Assembly: GCA_963849695.1 (NCBI GenBank)
Contig: CAWKIT010000035.1
Coordinates: 18,491 to 82,490, forward strand
From: DASSUW01 sp963849695
GTDB taxonomy: Bacteria > Actinomycetota > Thermoleophilia > Solirubrobacterales > Solirubrobacteraceae
Reading direction: 5' to 3'
DNA: 64,000 nt
Positions 8,116-17,665 of this stretch are shown here, in pieces; within the stretch, counting starts at the first letter, position 1; each line of letters starts with the position of its first letter. The notes under the pieces were generated by a model. The model was not told the origin of the DNA, made no database searches, and saw only the letters and a program-made list of their open reading frames with translations. A program made the position numbers and the translations under genes.

Positions 8116-9136
8116 GCACGGCTGCGACGTCGGCCGCGAACGCGTCGACGTCCTCCGGCGCGGTGTCCCACGCCGTCATCCACCGCACCTCGCCGGTGTT
8201 GTCGTCCCAGACATAGAACGGCCATTCCTGCTGGAGCCGCTCGGTCGCCTCGGGCGGGAGCACGGCGAACACCGCGTTGGCCTCCACCGGCTGGGTGATC
8301 CGCAGGCCCGGCAGCCCGCCGACCGCGCCGGCGAGCCGCCGCGCCATCGCGTTGGCGTGCGCCGCCGACCGCTGCCATAGATCGCCTGCCAGCAGCGCCT
8401 CGAGCTGCGCCGACACGAACCGCATCTTGGAGGCCAGCTGCATCGCCTGCTTGCGGCGGTAGAGGAACCCGTCGCCCAGCTCCTCGCGCAACAGCACGAC
8501 CGCCTCCGCGCTCATGACGCCGTTCTTCGTGCCGCCGAACGAGACGGCGTCGACGCCGGCGTCGGTGGTGAGCGCGCGCAGCGGCATGCCGACAGCGGCG
8601 GCCGCGTTGCACAGCCGGGCGCCGTCGATGTGCAGCAGCATCTCGTTCGCGTGCGCCCACTCGGCCAGCGCGGCGACCGCGTCCGGCGGATACACGGTCC
8701 CGAGCTCGGTGCTCTGGGTGATCGAGATCACGCGCGGCTGGACGACGTGCTCGTCTCCGATCCGCACGCGCAACGGCGCGACCAGCTCCGGCGTCAGCCG
8801 CCCGTCGGGCGTGTCGACCACGATCAGCTTGCGGCCGGCGCGCTCGGGCGCGCCGCACTCGTCGACGTTCAGGTGCGCGGTGCGGGCGCACACCACGCCC
8901 TCCCACGGACGCGTCAGGGCCGAGACGCAGAGCACGTTGGCGCCGGTGCCGTTGAACACCGGGAACGCCTGCGCGGTCGGGCCGAAGTGCTCGCGGAAGC
9001 GATCCTGCATGCGGGCGGTCCACGGGTCGGCGCCGTACGCGGCCGCGTGGCCCTCGTTGGCGGCCGCGATCGCGGCGATGACCTCGGGATGGACACCGGC
9101 GTGGTTGTCGCTGGCGAAGCCGCGCCGCTCGCTCAT
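8108..9136 (-). CDS. Low-specificity L-threonine aldolase / beta-eliminating lyase
   Basis: This 342-aa PLP enzyme of fold type I opens with RRGFASDNHAGVHPEV, the typical start of threonine aldolases. HLNVDECGAPE follows, then HIDGARLCNAAAAVG with the cofactor-contacting Asp, and SFGGTKNGVMSAE with the Schiff-base lysine (about residue 205). It would cleave L-threonine or L-allo-threonine to glycine and acetaldehyde. The start is ATG 9136. Only 8 bp separate it from the stop of the upstream pyruvate kinase reading frame, so the two were probably co-transcribed. Confidence 0.92.
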   Translation of the reverse strand: MSERRGFASDNHAGVHPEVIAAIAAANEGHAAAYGADPWTARMQDRFREHFGPTAQAFPVFNGTGANVLCVSALTRPWEGVVCARTAHLNVDECGAPERAGRKLIVVDTPDGRLTPELVAPLRVRIGDEHVVQPRVISITQSTELGTVYPPDAVAALAEWAHANEMLLHIDGARLCNAAAAVGMPLRALTTDAGVDAVSFGGTKNGVMSAEAVVLLREELGDGFLYRRKQAMQLASKMRFVSAQLEALLAGDLWQRSAAHANAMARRLAGAVGGLPGLRITQPVEANAVFAVLPPEATERLQQEWPFYVWDDNTGEVRWMTAWDTAPEDVDAFAADVAAVLS

Positions 9137-9144
9137 GGCGATCG

Positions 9145-10553
<1,409 letters not shown>

Positions 10554-10575
10554 GGACGCAGTCTGGCAGCGCGCG

Positions 10576-10581
10576 TATGCT
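10576..10581 (+). promoter_or_regulatory. Candidate -10 element TATGCT of a leaderless transcript
   Basis: TATGCT fits TANNNT and is 7 nt before ATG 10589 of a small ORF. It is one of a repeated series in this window. Confidence 0.35.
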
Positions 10582-10588
10582 CGCCGCG

Positions 10589-10759
10589 ATGAGGCGGCCG
10601 GGGATCGTACTGGGGCTGGCGCTGGTAGTGGCCGGAGCGCTCGCCGCGCCGGTCGTCCGTGGCGCCTTCGCCTCGCTATTCGGGGTGAAAGCGCCACGGA
10701 TCGTCCGCCAGGGCCGACCTCGATCGCCTGTGGCGCCTTTGCCCCGCTATTCGGGGTGA
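10589..10759 (+). CDS. Small predicted membrane/secreted peptide (56 aa), uncertain
   Basis: This short frame starts MRRPGIVLGLALVVAGALA, a basic N-terminus followed by a hydrophobic stretch that would make a signal peptide or one membrane helix. A TATGCT box lies 7 nt upstream. The C-terminal half is encoded by the two hairpin repeats at 10657-10771, so that part may not be under protein-level selection. I recognise no family. It may be a real small gene or a chance frame across a repeat. Confidence 0.3.
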   Translation: MRRPGIVLGLALVVAGALAAPVVRGAFASLFGVKAPRIVRQGRPRSPVAPLPRYSG

Positions 10760-10771
10760 AAGCGCCACGGA
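10657..10771. repeat. Two tandem copies of a about 44-bp hairpin element
   Basis: Copy 1 (10657-10700) and copy 2 (10729-10771) both read GTGGCGCC, then CGCTATTCGGGGTGAAAG, then GCGCCACGGA. Inside each copy GTGGCGC pairs with GCGCCAC, and the inner arms pair around a CTATT loop with few mismatches. They fill the space between the divergent pyruvate kinase and acyl-CoA synthetase genes. They look like a REP-type palindrome or structured leader. Few differences separate the copies, so the duplication is recent. Confidence 0.7.
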
Positions 10772-10839
10772 CATCGCGCCGCGGTCGATCCCTCTCCCTT
10801 AATGTCGCAGTTGACATTCGCCGGGCCCGCCGCGCGTAT

Positions 10840-10845
10840 TAGGCT
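10840..10845 (+). promoter_or_regulatory. Candidate -10 element TAGGCT of the acyl-CoA synthetase operon
   Basis: TAGGCT ends 6 nt before GTG 10852, as in a leaderless transcript. A perfect TTGACA lies at 10811-10816 but is 23 nt away, too far for a standard pair. It may instead work with GCGTAT at 10834-10839. Confidence 0.45.
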
Positions 10846-10851
10846 CCGCGC

Positions 10852-12279
10852 GTGCTGTTCCCCGCGCTGACGGACCCGAGCGACAAGGTCGCCCTGCGGT
10901 TCGGGGAGCGCGCGCTGACGTACCGGCAACTGCGGGACGCCGCGACCGCCGTGGCCGAGCAGGTCGGCGGCAAGGAGCGGGTGGCGGCGTGGGCGGTGAG
11001 TGAGCCCGAGGTGGCGGTCGGGGTGATCGGTGCGCTGCTGGCCGGCGTGCCGGTGACGCCGATCAACCCCAAGGCCGGGACCAGCGAGCTCGCTCACATC
11101 CTCGACGACTCGGACCCCGAGCTCGTGCTGTGCCCGCCGGGCACCGACGTGCCCGACGCCGTCGAGGAGCGCGGCCGCGTGGACGTCGATCTCGAGGCGA
11201 AGGGCGGCGCGATTCCCGACGAGCCCGGCGACGACGCGCCGGCGATCGTGGTCTACACGTCCGGCACGACCGGGCCGCCGAAGGGCGCGGTGCTGCCGCG
11301 GCGGGCGATCGCCTCGAACCTCGACGCGCTCGCCGAGGCGTGGGAGTGGACCGGGGAGGACGTGGTCGCGCACGGCCTCCCGCTGTTCCACGTCCACGGG
11401 CTGATCCTCGGCACGCTCGGGCCGGTCCGGCGCGGCGGCGGCGTGCACCACCTCGGCCGGTTCTCGGCCGAGGGCGCGGCGGCGGCGCTGAGCGAGGACG
11501 CGACGATGCTGTTCGCGGTCCCGACCATGTACCACCGGGTCGCCGCCGAGGCCGAGCAGGACCGCGACATGTGCCGCGCGCTCGGCAACGCGCGCCTGCT
11601 CGTGTCCGGCTCGGCGGCGCTGCCGGCGATCGAGCACGAGCGGATCGAGCGCCTCACCGGCCAGCAGATCGCCGAGCGCTACGGCATGACCGAGACGCTG
11701 ATGAACACCGGCGTGCGCGCCTCCGGCGAGCGGCGGCCCGGGTACGTCGGCCTGCCGCTGAAGGACGTCGAGCTGCGGCTCGTCGCCGACGACGGCAGCA
11801 CCATCGACGACGCCGACGACGAGACGATCGGCGAGATCCACGTGCGCGGCCCGAACCTGTTCCTCGAGTACCTCAACCGCCCGGACGCCACCGCCGAGGC
11901 GATGACCGAGGGCTGGTTCAAGACCGGCGACCTCGCGACCCGCGCGCCGGACGGCTACATCCGCATCGTCGGCCGCCGCGCCACCGACCTGATCAAGAGC
12001 GGCGGCTTCAAGATCGGGGCCGGGGAGATCGAGGGGGCGCTGCTCGAGCACCCGGCGGTCAAGGAGGTCGCGGTGACCGGCGAGCCGGATCCCGACCTCG
12101 GCGAGCGGATCGTGGCCTGGATCGTCACGCGCGAGGGCGAGGCGCCGTCCGAGGACGAGCTGGCCGGCCACGTCGCCGACATGCTCACGCCGCACAAGCG
12201 CCCGCGCGTGGTGCACTTCCTCGACGAGCTGCCGCGCAACGAGATGGGCAAGGTCCAGAAGAAGAGGCTGACGGCATGA
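10852..12279 (+). CDS. AMP-forming acyl-CoA synthetase, malonyl-CoA synthetase (MatB)-like
   Basis: This 475-aa adenylate-forming enzyme has all core motifs: the P-loop-like YTSGTTGPPKGAV (about residue 140), AERYGMTET (about 278), the hinge region GWFKTGDLA, and the C-terminal lysine in ELPRNEMGKVQKK. RATDLIKSGGFKIGAGEIE resembles MatB-type enzymes, which are also short (about 480-500 aa). It would activate a small carboxylic acid, perhaps malonate or methylmalonate, to the CoA thioester. The substrate is inference. It starts at GTG 10852 and overlaps the next gene by ATGA, heading a four-gene operon. Confidence 0.87.
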   Translation: MLFPALTDPSDKVALRFGERALTYRQLRDAATAVAEQVGGKERVAAWAVSEPEVAVGVIGALLAGVPVTPINPKAGTSELAHILDDSDPELVLCPPGTDVPDAVEERGRVDVDLEAKGGAIPDEPGDDAPAIVVYTSGTTGPPKGAVLPRRAIASNLDALAEAWEWTGEDVVAHGLPLFHVHGLILGTLGPVRRGGGVHHLGRFSAEGAAAALSEDATMLFAVPTMYHRVAAEAEQDRDMCRALGNARLLVSGSAALPAIEHERIERLTGQQIAERYGMTETLMNTGVRASGERRPGYVGLPLKDVELRLVADDGSTIDDADDETIGEIHVRGPNLFLEYLNRPDATAEAMTEGWFKTGDLATRAPDGYIRIVGRRATDLIKSGGFKIGAGEIEGALLEHPAVKEVAVTGEPDPDLGERIVAWIVTREGEAPSEDELAGHVADMLTPHKRPRVVHFLDELPRNEMGKVQKKRLTA

Positions 12280-12869
12280 AGATCACGGGCGAGCACGAGT
12301 TCCGCGCGACCCGCGAGCAGGTGTGGGATGCGCTGCAGGATCCGGACGTGCTGGCGGGCACGCTCCCCGGCGCGCGCCGGCTCGAGCCGACCGGGACGGA
12401 CGAGTACGCGATCACGGTCGACGTCGGCGTGGGCTCGGTGAAGGGCACCTACGAGGGCACGTTCGCGCTCACCGACAAGGTCGAGCGCGAGGCGTGCACG
12501 GTCCGCGCCACGGCCAGCGGCCGGCCGGGATCGGTGACGACCGAGGCGCGCATGCGCCTGTCGGCCGACGGCCAGGGCTCGCGCATGACCTACGAGGCGG
12601 ACGCGACGGTGACCGGCCCGCTCGCGGGCGTCGGCCAGCGCCTCACGGCCGCCGCCGCCCGCCGCACGACCGAGCAGTTCCTGAGCGCGCTCGACGAGCG
12701 CATCGCCGGCGGGGCACCCGAGCCGGCCGCCGCCGAGCCGGGAGCCGCGGTCGTGCCCGCCGCTCCGCGCGGCGGGACCGACGCCAAGGTCGTCGTCGCC
12801 AGCGCGCTCGGCGGCTTCGCGCTCGCGCTGGTCGGCGTCGCGGTCGGCCGCTGGACCGCGCGGCGCTGA
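12276..12869 (+). CDS. CoxG-like SRPBCC protein with C-terminal membrane anchor
   Basis: This 197-aa protein has an SRPBCC fold of the CO dehydrogenase subunit G (CoxG) type (residues about 1-145), shown by GEHEFRATREQVWDALQDPD and LPGARRLEP. An alanine/proline-rich linker and one C-terminal hydrophobic helix (about 172-193, FALALVGVAVGRW) follow, ending in basic residues. CoxG proteins help anchor or mature molybdenum hydroxylases at the membrane. The coxMSL-like genes 8 kb upstream are a possible partner, but the operon here is with an acyl-CoA synthetase. ATG 12276 overlaps the upstream stop. Confidence 0.83.
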   Translation: MKITGEHEFRATREQVWDALQDPDVLAGTLPGARRLEPTGTDEYAITVDVGVGSVKGTYEGTFALTDKVEREACTVRATASGRPGSVTTEARMRLSADGQGSRMTYEADATVTGPLAGVGQRLTAAAARRTTEQFLSALDERIAGGAPEPAAAEPGAAVVPAAPRGGTDAKVVVASALGGFALALVGVAVGRWTARR

Positions 12870-12926
12870 AGGTTCGCGGCGCGCGACGCCGAAATCCGAA
12901 CCCGGCGAAGCGACCAGGAGACCACC

Positions 12927-14264
12927 ATGGGTGCCGCGATCGACAGGGTGTGGAAGCTCCACGGCGACGGGCGCACGGTCGAGCCCGGCGCGGTGGTGCG
13001 TCCCGACGAGCGGCTGAACACGCCCCGCATGCTCGGCCTCGGCGGGCAGCATGTCCTCGCGATGTTCGGGGCGACCGCGCTGATGCCGGTCCTGACCGGG
13101 TTCCCGGTGACGGCGACGATCTTCTTCTCCGGGATCGGGACGATCCTCTTCAACCTGATGACCCGCAACAAGGTGCCGTCCTACACCGGCTCCAGCGCCG
13201 CCTTCGTCGCGCCGGTGGTGGCCGCGAAGTCGGAGGGGCTGGCGGCGGCGCTGTGCGGGATCGCGGCCGCCGGCATCGCGCTGTTCCTGGTCGGCCTGCT
13301 GGTCGAGCGTGCGGGCTACCGCATCATCGAGTTCCTGCTGCCGCCGGTGGTGACCGGCGCGATCGTGGCGCTGATCGGCCTCAACCTCGCGCCCATCGCC
13401 GAGGAGCAGTTCACGCAGCAGGCCGGGATCGCGCTCGTCACGCTCGCGTCGATCCTGCTCATCGGCGTCGCGGTGAAGAACTACCTGTCGCGCTTGTCGG
13501 TCTTCCTCGGCGTGGTGATCGGGTACGTGTTCGCCGCCCTCCTGGGAGATGTCAACTGGGACGCCGTCCACGCCGCCGCCTGGTTCGGCCTCCCGGACTT
13601 CACGACGCCCGAGTTCAACGTCCGCGCGATCTTGCTCATCGTGCCCTCCGTGCTGCTCGTCCTGGTGGCCGAGAACGCCGGCCACGTGAAGGCGGTGGCG
13701 ACCATGACCGAGCGGGACCTCAACCCCTACCTCGGCCGCTCCTTCATGGGCGACGGCGCGGCGACCACCCTGGCAGGCCTGTTCGGCGGCTCCGGCACCA
13801 CCACGTACGCGGAGAACATCGGCGTCATGGGCTATACGCGGATCTACTCGACGCTGGCGTACCTGATCGCGGGCGTGGTGGCGATCGCCCTCGGCCTGAT
13901 GCCGAAGTTCGGCGCGATCATCCAAGCCATCCCGATCGGCGTGCTGGGTGGAGCGGTGACCTTCCTCTTCGGCACGATCGCCGTCCTCGGCGCCCGGATC
14001 TGGATCGAGGCGAACGTCGACTTCCGCGACCCGGTCAACCTCGTCACGGCGGCGGTGGCGCTGATCGTCGGCACCGCGAACTACACGCTCAACTGGGGCG
14101 ACTACTCGTTCGCCGGGATCGCGCTCGGGACGATCGCGGCGGTGGGCATCTACCAGGCGCTGCGGTTCTTCGAGCCCGAGGTCCCGCCCCACACCGGCAT
14201 CGGCGACCCGCTGGTCGAGCCGCTCGCGCAGACGCCGGACCGGCGGAGGCCGGAAACCGCGTGA
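12927..14264 (+). CDS. NCS2-family nucleobase permease, uracil permease-like
   Basis: This 445-aa polytopic membrane protein has the NCS2 signatures. GGQHVLAMFGAT near residue 40 is the QH motif, TRNKVPSYTGSSAAF follows, and VAENAGHVKA with GGSGTTTYAENIGVM forms the binding-site helix pair. It should import uracil or a related base by proton symport. The start ATG 12927 is preceded by AGGAGACCACC, a good ribosome-binding site. The stop overlaps the asparaginase GTG, so they are translationally coupled. With the purine-linked genes nearby, xanthine is an alternative substrate, but the sequence looks more like the uracil branch. Confidence 0.9.
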   Translation: MGAAIDRVWKLHGDGRTVEPGAVVRPDERLNTPRMLGLGGQHVLAMFGATALMPVLTGFPVTATIFFSGIGTILFNLMTRNKVPSYTGSSAAFVAPVVAAKSEGLAAALCGIAAAGIALFLVGLLVERAGYRIIEFLLPPVVTGAIVALIGLNLAPIAEEQFTQQAGIALVTLASILLIGVAVKNYLSRLSVFLGVVIGYVFAALLGDVNWDAVHAAAWFGLPDFTTPEFNVRAILLIVPSVLLVLVAENAGHVKAVATMTERDLNPYLGRSFMGDGAATTLAGLFGGSGTTTYAENIGVMGYTRIYSTLAYLIAGVVAIALGLMPKFGAIIQAIPIGVLGGAVTFLFGTIAVLGARIWIEANVDFRDPVNLVTAAVALIVGTANYTLNWGDYSFAGIALGTIAAVGIYQALRFFEPEVPPHTGIGDPLVEPLAQTPDRRRPETA

Positions 14265-15205
14265 CCGTGCGCCTGATCGCCACCGGCGGCACGATCGCGT
14301 CGCTCGCCGATCCCGAGACCGGCGCCGTGCGTCCGGCAGTCAGCGCGCAGGACCTGGTCGCCACCGTGCCGGGCCTCGGGCCGGTCGAGGTCGAGGAGGT
14401 CGCGCACGTCAACGGCTGGAACGTGACGCCGGCGACGATGCTCGAGGTCGCGCGGCGGGCGTCCACCGGCGGCCCCGTGGTGGTCACGCACGGGACCGAC
14501 ACGATCGAGGAGACCGCGTTCTTCTGCGACCTCACCGTCGAGACCGACGTGGTGTTCGCGGGCGCGATGCGCAACGGCTCCGAGGTGTCGGCCGACGGCC
14601 CGCGCAACCTGCTGTGCGCGTCGCAGGTGGCGGAGGCGGCACCCGGGCTCGGCACCGTGCTGGTGCTCAACGACGAGATCCACGCCGCGCGCTGGGCGCG
14701 CAAGCAGGACTCCTCGCGCGTCCATGCGTTCACCTCGCCCGGCCACGGCCCGGTCGGGATCGTCGTCCCCGGTTCGGTGCGGATCACGGTGCCGCCGCCG
14801 CGCCGCTTCCTGCTCCCGCTGCCACAAGCGCTGCCGCCGGTGCCGGTGATCCAGACCTACACCGGCATCGAGGAGCACCTGATCGAGACCGTGCTCGACG
14901 CCACCGGCGCGGCCGGCCTCGTGCTCGAGGGGACCGGGCTCGGCAACGTGCCCGGCAGCGCCGAGCGCGGGATCGCGGCGGCGGTCGAGCGCGGGCTTCC
15001 GGTGGTGACCGCCACGCGCGTGCCGAGCGGCGGCACGCACGCGGTCTACGGCGGCCCGGGGGGCGTGGTGACGCTGCGCGAGCTGGGCGTGCTCGGGGCC
15101 GGCGGGCTGAGCGCCGCCAAGGCGCGGCTGCTGCTGATGCTGCTGATCGCCGCGGACGCCGTCGATCGCTTCGAGGAGGCGGTCGACACGCTCGGCGGCT
15201 GGTGA
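14261..15205 (+). CDS. L-asparaginase, type I/II fold
   Basis: This 314-aa protein shows both catalytic threonine motifs: ATGGTIASL at the N-terminus, and HGTDTIEETAFF near residue 78 with the Thr-Asp pair. VFAGAMRNGSEVSADGPRNL matches the active-site region and EGTGLGNVP the C-terminal domain. It hydrolyses asparagine (or another amide) to aspartate and ammonia. No signal peptide is present, so it is cytoplasmic. GTG 14261 overlaps the permease stop. It is the last gene of the operon and is followed by a strong hairpin. Confidence 0.92.
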   Translation: MTVRLIATGGTIASLADPETGAVRPAVSAQDLVATVPGLGPVEVEEVAHVNGWNVTPATMLEVARRASTGGPVVVTHGTDTIEETAFFCDLTVETDVVFAGAMRNGSEVSADGPRNLLCASQVAEAAPGLGTVLVLNDEIHAARWARKQDSSRVHAFTSPGHGPVGIVVPGSVRITVPPPRRFLLPLPQALPPVPVIQTYTGIEEHLIETVLDATGAAGLVLEGTGLGNVPGSAERGIAAAVERGLPVVTATRVPSGGTHAVYGGPGGVVTLRELGVLGAGGLSAAKARLLLMLLIAADAVDRFEEAVDTLGGW

Positions 15206-15295
15206 GCTACGGCCTCGTCATCCCAGCGCCCGAGACCGGCGGCGACGCGCTGCGCGAGCAGGCGCCGCGGCCGTGGGTCGTGCGCGGCGGATCCG

Positions 15296-15346
15296 GGGGG
15301 TGACCCAGATTTGTTGCCTATATGGCAAGGAATCCGGGCCACCCCC
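15296..15346. terminator. Long hairpin between convergent genes
   Basis: A 23-position imperfect stem closes on a TATAT loop at 15319-15323. GGGGGTG pairs with CACCCCC, CCC with GGG, GATT with AATC and TTGCC with GGCAA, interrupted by single symmetric mismatches. It lies in the 177-bp gap between the asparaginase and the opposite NmrA gene and could stop transcription from both sides. There is no T-tract, so a mobile palindromic element is an alternative. Confidence 0.6.
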
Positions 15347-15382
15347 TGCATGTCCGCCATTGGCGTCAGCGCTGCGTGCGGG

Positions 15383-16262
15383 TCATGAGGCGGCGGCGAC
15401 CGCGGCGCCGAACAAGGCGGCGTGCTCGCGCGCGAAGCTCGCGAACGTGCGGGGCTCGCGGCCGGTCAGCGTGCGCACGGCGTCGGTGGTGCGAGTCATG
15501 CTCCCGGCCTGCTGCGTCACGAACACGTCGACGATCGAGTCGGCGATCATCGGCGGCAGCCCGGCCTCGCGCATCGCCTCGCGGGCGGCCTCGTAGGGGA
15601 TGTCGACGAACTCGATCGTGCGACCGGTCGCCGCCGACAGCTCCTGTGCGATCTGGTCGTACGTGATCGCCTCGGGTCCGGTGATCGTGTACGTCGAGCC
15701 CTCGTGCCCCGCGACCGCGAGCGTGGCGGCGGCGGCCGCGGCGACGTCCCGCGGGTCCACGTAGCGTGATCCGGGCCGCTCCGGCCGGCGCGAACAGCTT
15801 GCCGGTGTGCCTGACGGCGTCGGCGCTTCCGAGCAGGTTGGTCATGTATGCGCTCGGGCGGAGCACGACCGACGGCACGCCGGAGGCGAACAGGTGGCGC
15901 TCGATCTCGCCGTGCCAGCGCTCGAACAGCAGCCACGAGTCGACCGCGGCGCGCGGGCCCGACAGCTTCACGATGCGGCGGACACCGGCCGCCCGCGCGG
16001 CGTCGATCGCCTCGCACTCGTGCTCGACCTGGTCGCGGACGTTGGCGCACGCCAGGAAGAGCCCCTCGACGCCGTCGAGCGCCCGCTCGAGCGAGTCGCG
16101 GTCGGAGAAGCTCCCGACCGCCAGCTCGACGTCGGCGCCGAGCATGCGCGCGGCCTTCTCGCGGTCGCGGACGAACGCGCGCGGCTCGACGCCGTGCTCG
16201 CGCAGCTCATGTACGACGTGGGCGCCGACGTTGCCGGTCGCTCCTGTCACCAGTGCTCTCAT
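15383..16262 (-). pseudogene. NmrA-like NAD(P)-binding protein with one apparent frameshift
   Basis: The gene starts at ATG 16262 with RALVTGATGNVGAHVV, the GxxGxxG dinucleotide loop of atypical short-chain dehydrogenases (NmrA/SDR5 type). It continues through ADVELAVGSFSDRDSLERAL and VVLRPSAYMTNLL. After APAGAARIT (about 15764) one extra base breaks the frame. The next frame carries on with VDPRDVAAAAAATLAVAGH to the stop at 15383. Removing one base gives 292 aa, the normal size. It may be a redox-sensing regulator or a reductase. The ATG overlaps the stop of the upstream FAD oxidase. Confidence 0.85.
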
Positions 16263-17665
16263 CGGGTGGCTCCGTTGCTCGGTGGGATGTTGGCGTTGAG
16301 GCGAAACACGTTCGCCGGGTCGTAGCGGTCCTTGAGGGCGGTCAGGCGGCCGAGGTGATCGCCGTAGGCGGCCCGCACACCGGCGATGCCCTCGTCGGAG
16401 AGGAAGCCGGGGAACACGCCGGCGGCGAACGGACGCAGCGTCTCCCAGCCGTCGCGCGCCCAGGCCCGGTGGCGCTCGCCGTCCGGGTCGCCGGGCGGCC
16501 ATACCGCGATCAGGCGCAGCTCGAAGCCCGGATCGCGCGCGCCGAGGGCGGTGGCGCCGGGCGCGACGCGGCTGACGGCGCCGCCGATCGCCCAGCCGTT
16601 GAGCAGGGAGAGCGGCGAGGTGATCGACTCGACGAGGCTCACGATCGTGTCGATCGCCGCGTCGGAGAGCGCCGGCAGGCGGTGGGAGCGCCAGTAGGCG
16701 TGCGTGCCGCGCGGAGCGCTCCCGTCGAGCAGGGACTGGACCGCGCGGTAGGGGACGGGGCGGACCAGCTCGCCCAGCGGCGCGCCGACCGCTCGCAGCG
16801 GCGCGAGCGCGCGGGCGCCCTCCGCGAGATCTCCGCACCACACCGGCAGCAGGCCGAGCACCGGGGCGCCGTAGCGCTCGGGCGGGAGGAAGGGCAGCGG
16901 CGGCGCGCGATGCGCCACGAGCATGATCCCGAGCTCGTCGGGAGCGTCCGGCGCGAACTCCCGCAGCGTCCGCAGCACGTCGTGAGCCTGCTCGAGCGGC
17001 CAGTAGATCGGCCCGCCGAGCACGAGCGGCCCGACGGGATGCAGGTCGTACTCGAACGCGGTGGCGATGCCGAAGTTGCCGCCGCCGCCGCGCAGGCCCC
17101 AGAACAGCTCGGGCTCGCTCTCGGCGTCGACCCGCAGCTGCTCGCCCTCGGCGGTGACGAGCTCGACCGCGCGCAGGTTGTCGATCGTCAGCCCGTGGCG
17201 GCGCATCAGGTGCCCGAAGCCGCCGCCGAGCGTCAGCCCGCCGATCCCGACGGAGCTGATCGTCCCGCCGGTCGTGGCCAGCCCGTGGCGCTGGGTGGCG
17301 AGGTCGAGCTCCGACCACGTGAGCCCGGCGGCGGCACGGGCGACGCGCGCGGCGGGATCCACGGACACCGCCTTCATGTGCGAGAGGTCGATCATCACTC
17401 CGCCGTCGCACACCGAGTGGCCGAGCACGGAATGGCCGCCGCCGCGCACCGCGATCGGCAGCGCGCGCTCGCGCGCGTACCGCAGAGCCTGCAGCACGTC
17501 GTCGGCGCCGGCGCAGCGCGCGATCAGCGCCGGCCGGCGGTCGATGGCGCCGTTCCAGAGGCGGCGGGCCTCTTCGTAGCCCTCCTCGCCCGGTCGCAGC
17601 AGCGCGCCGCGGAAGCGGCCGCGGAGCTCGGTCTCATCAGTCGTGGGCAGGGCGGTGGTGGTCAT
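16259..17665 (-). CDS. FAD-linked oxidoreductase with berberine-bridge C-terminus
   Basis: This 468-aa protein has an FAD_binding_4 domain (residues about 30-180), with RGGGHSVLGHSVCDGGVMID providing the histidine for covalent flavin attachment and GGTISSVGIGGLTLGGGFG. A C-terminal BBE segment (LKDRYDPANVFRLNANIPP) follows. The second covalent cysteine of bicovalent oxidases is not seen, since RRHGLTIDNL has Thr there. It oxidises an alcohol or sugar-like substrate using oxygen; the substrate is unknown. Its stop overlaps the NmrA ATG, and its first 29 bases overlap the end of the BTAD regulator gene. Confidence 0.9.
   Translation of the reverse strand: MTTTALPTTDETELRGRFRGALLRPGEEGYEEARRLWNGAIDRRPALIARCAGADDVLQALRYARERALPIAVRGGGHSVLGHSVCDGGVMIDLSHMKAVSVDPAARVARAAAGLTWSELDLATQRHGLATTGGTISSVGIGGLTLGGGFGHLMRRHGLTIDNLRAVELVTAEGEQLRVDAESEPELFWGLRGGGGNFGIATAFEYDLHPVGPLVLGGPIYWPLEQAHDVLRTLREFAPDAPDELGIMLVAHRAPPLPFLPPERYGAPVLGLLPVWCGDLAEGARALAPLRAVGAPLGELVRPVPYRAVQSLLDGSAPRGTHAYWRSHRLPALSDAAIDTIVSLVESITSPLSLLNGWAIGGAVSRVAPGATALGARDPGFELRLIAVWPPGDPDGERHRAWARDGWETLRPFAAGVFPGFLSDEGIAGVRAAYGDHLGRLTALKDRYDPANVFRLNANIPPSNGATR

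Noticed and set aside
15202..15303. 33-codon GTG frame after the asparaginase stop (starts VSYGLVIPAPETGG)
   Set aside because: It is too short to judge, has no clear start signal and runs into the hairpin. I see no family resemblance.
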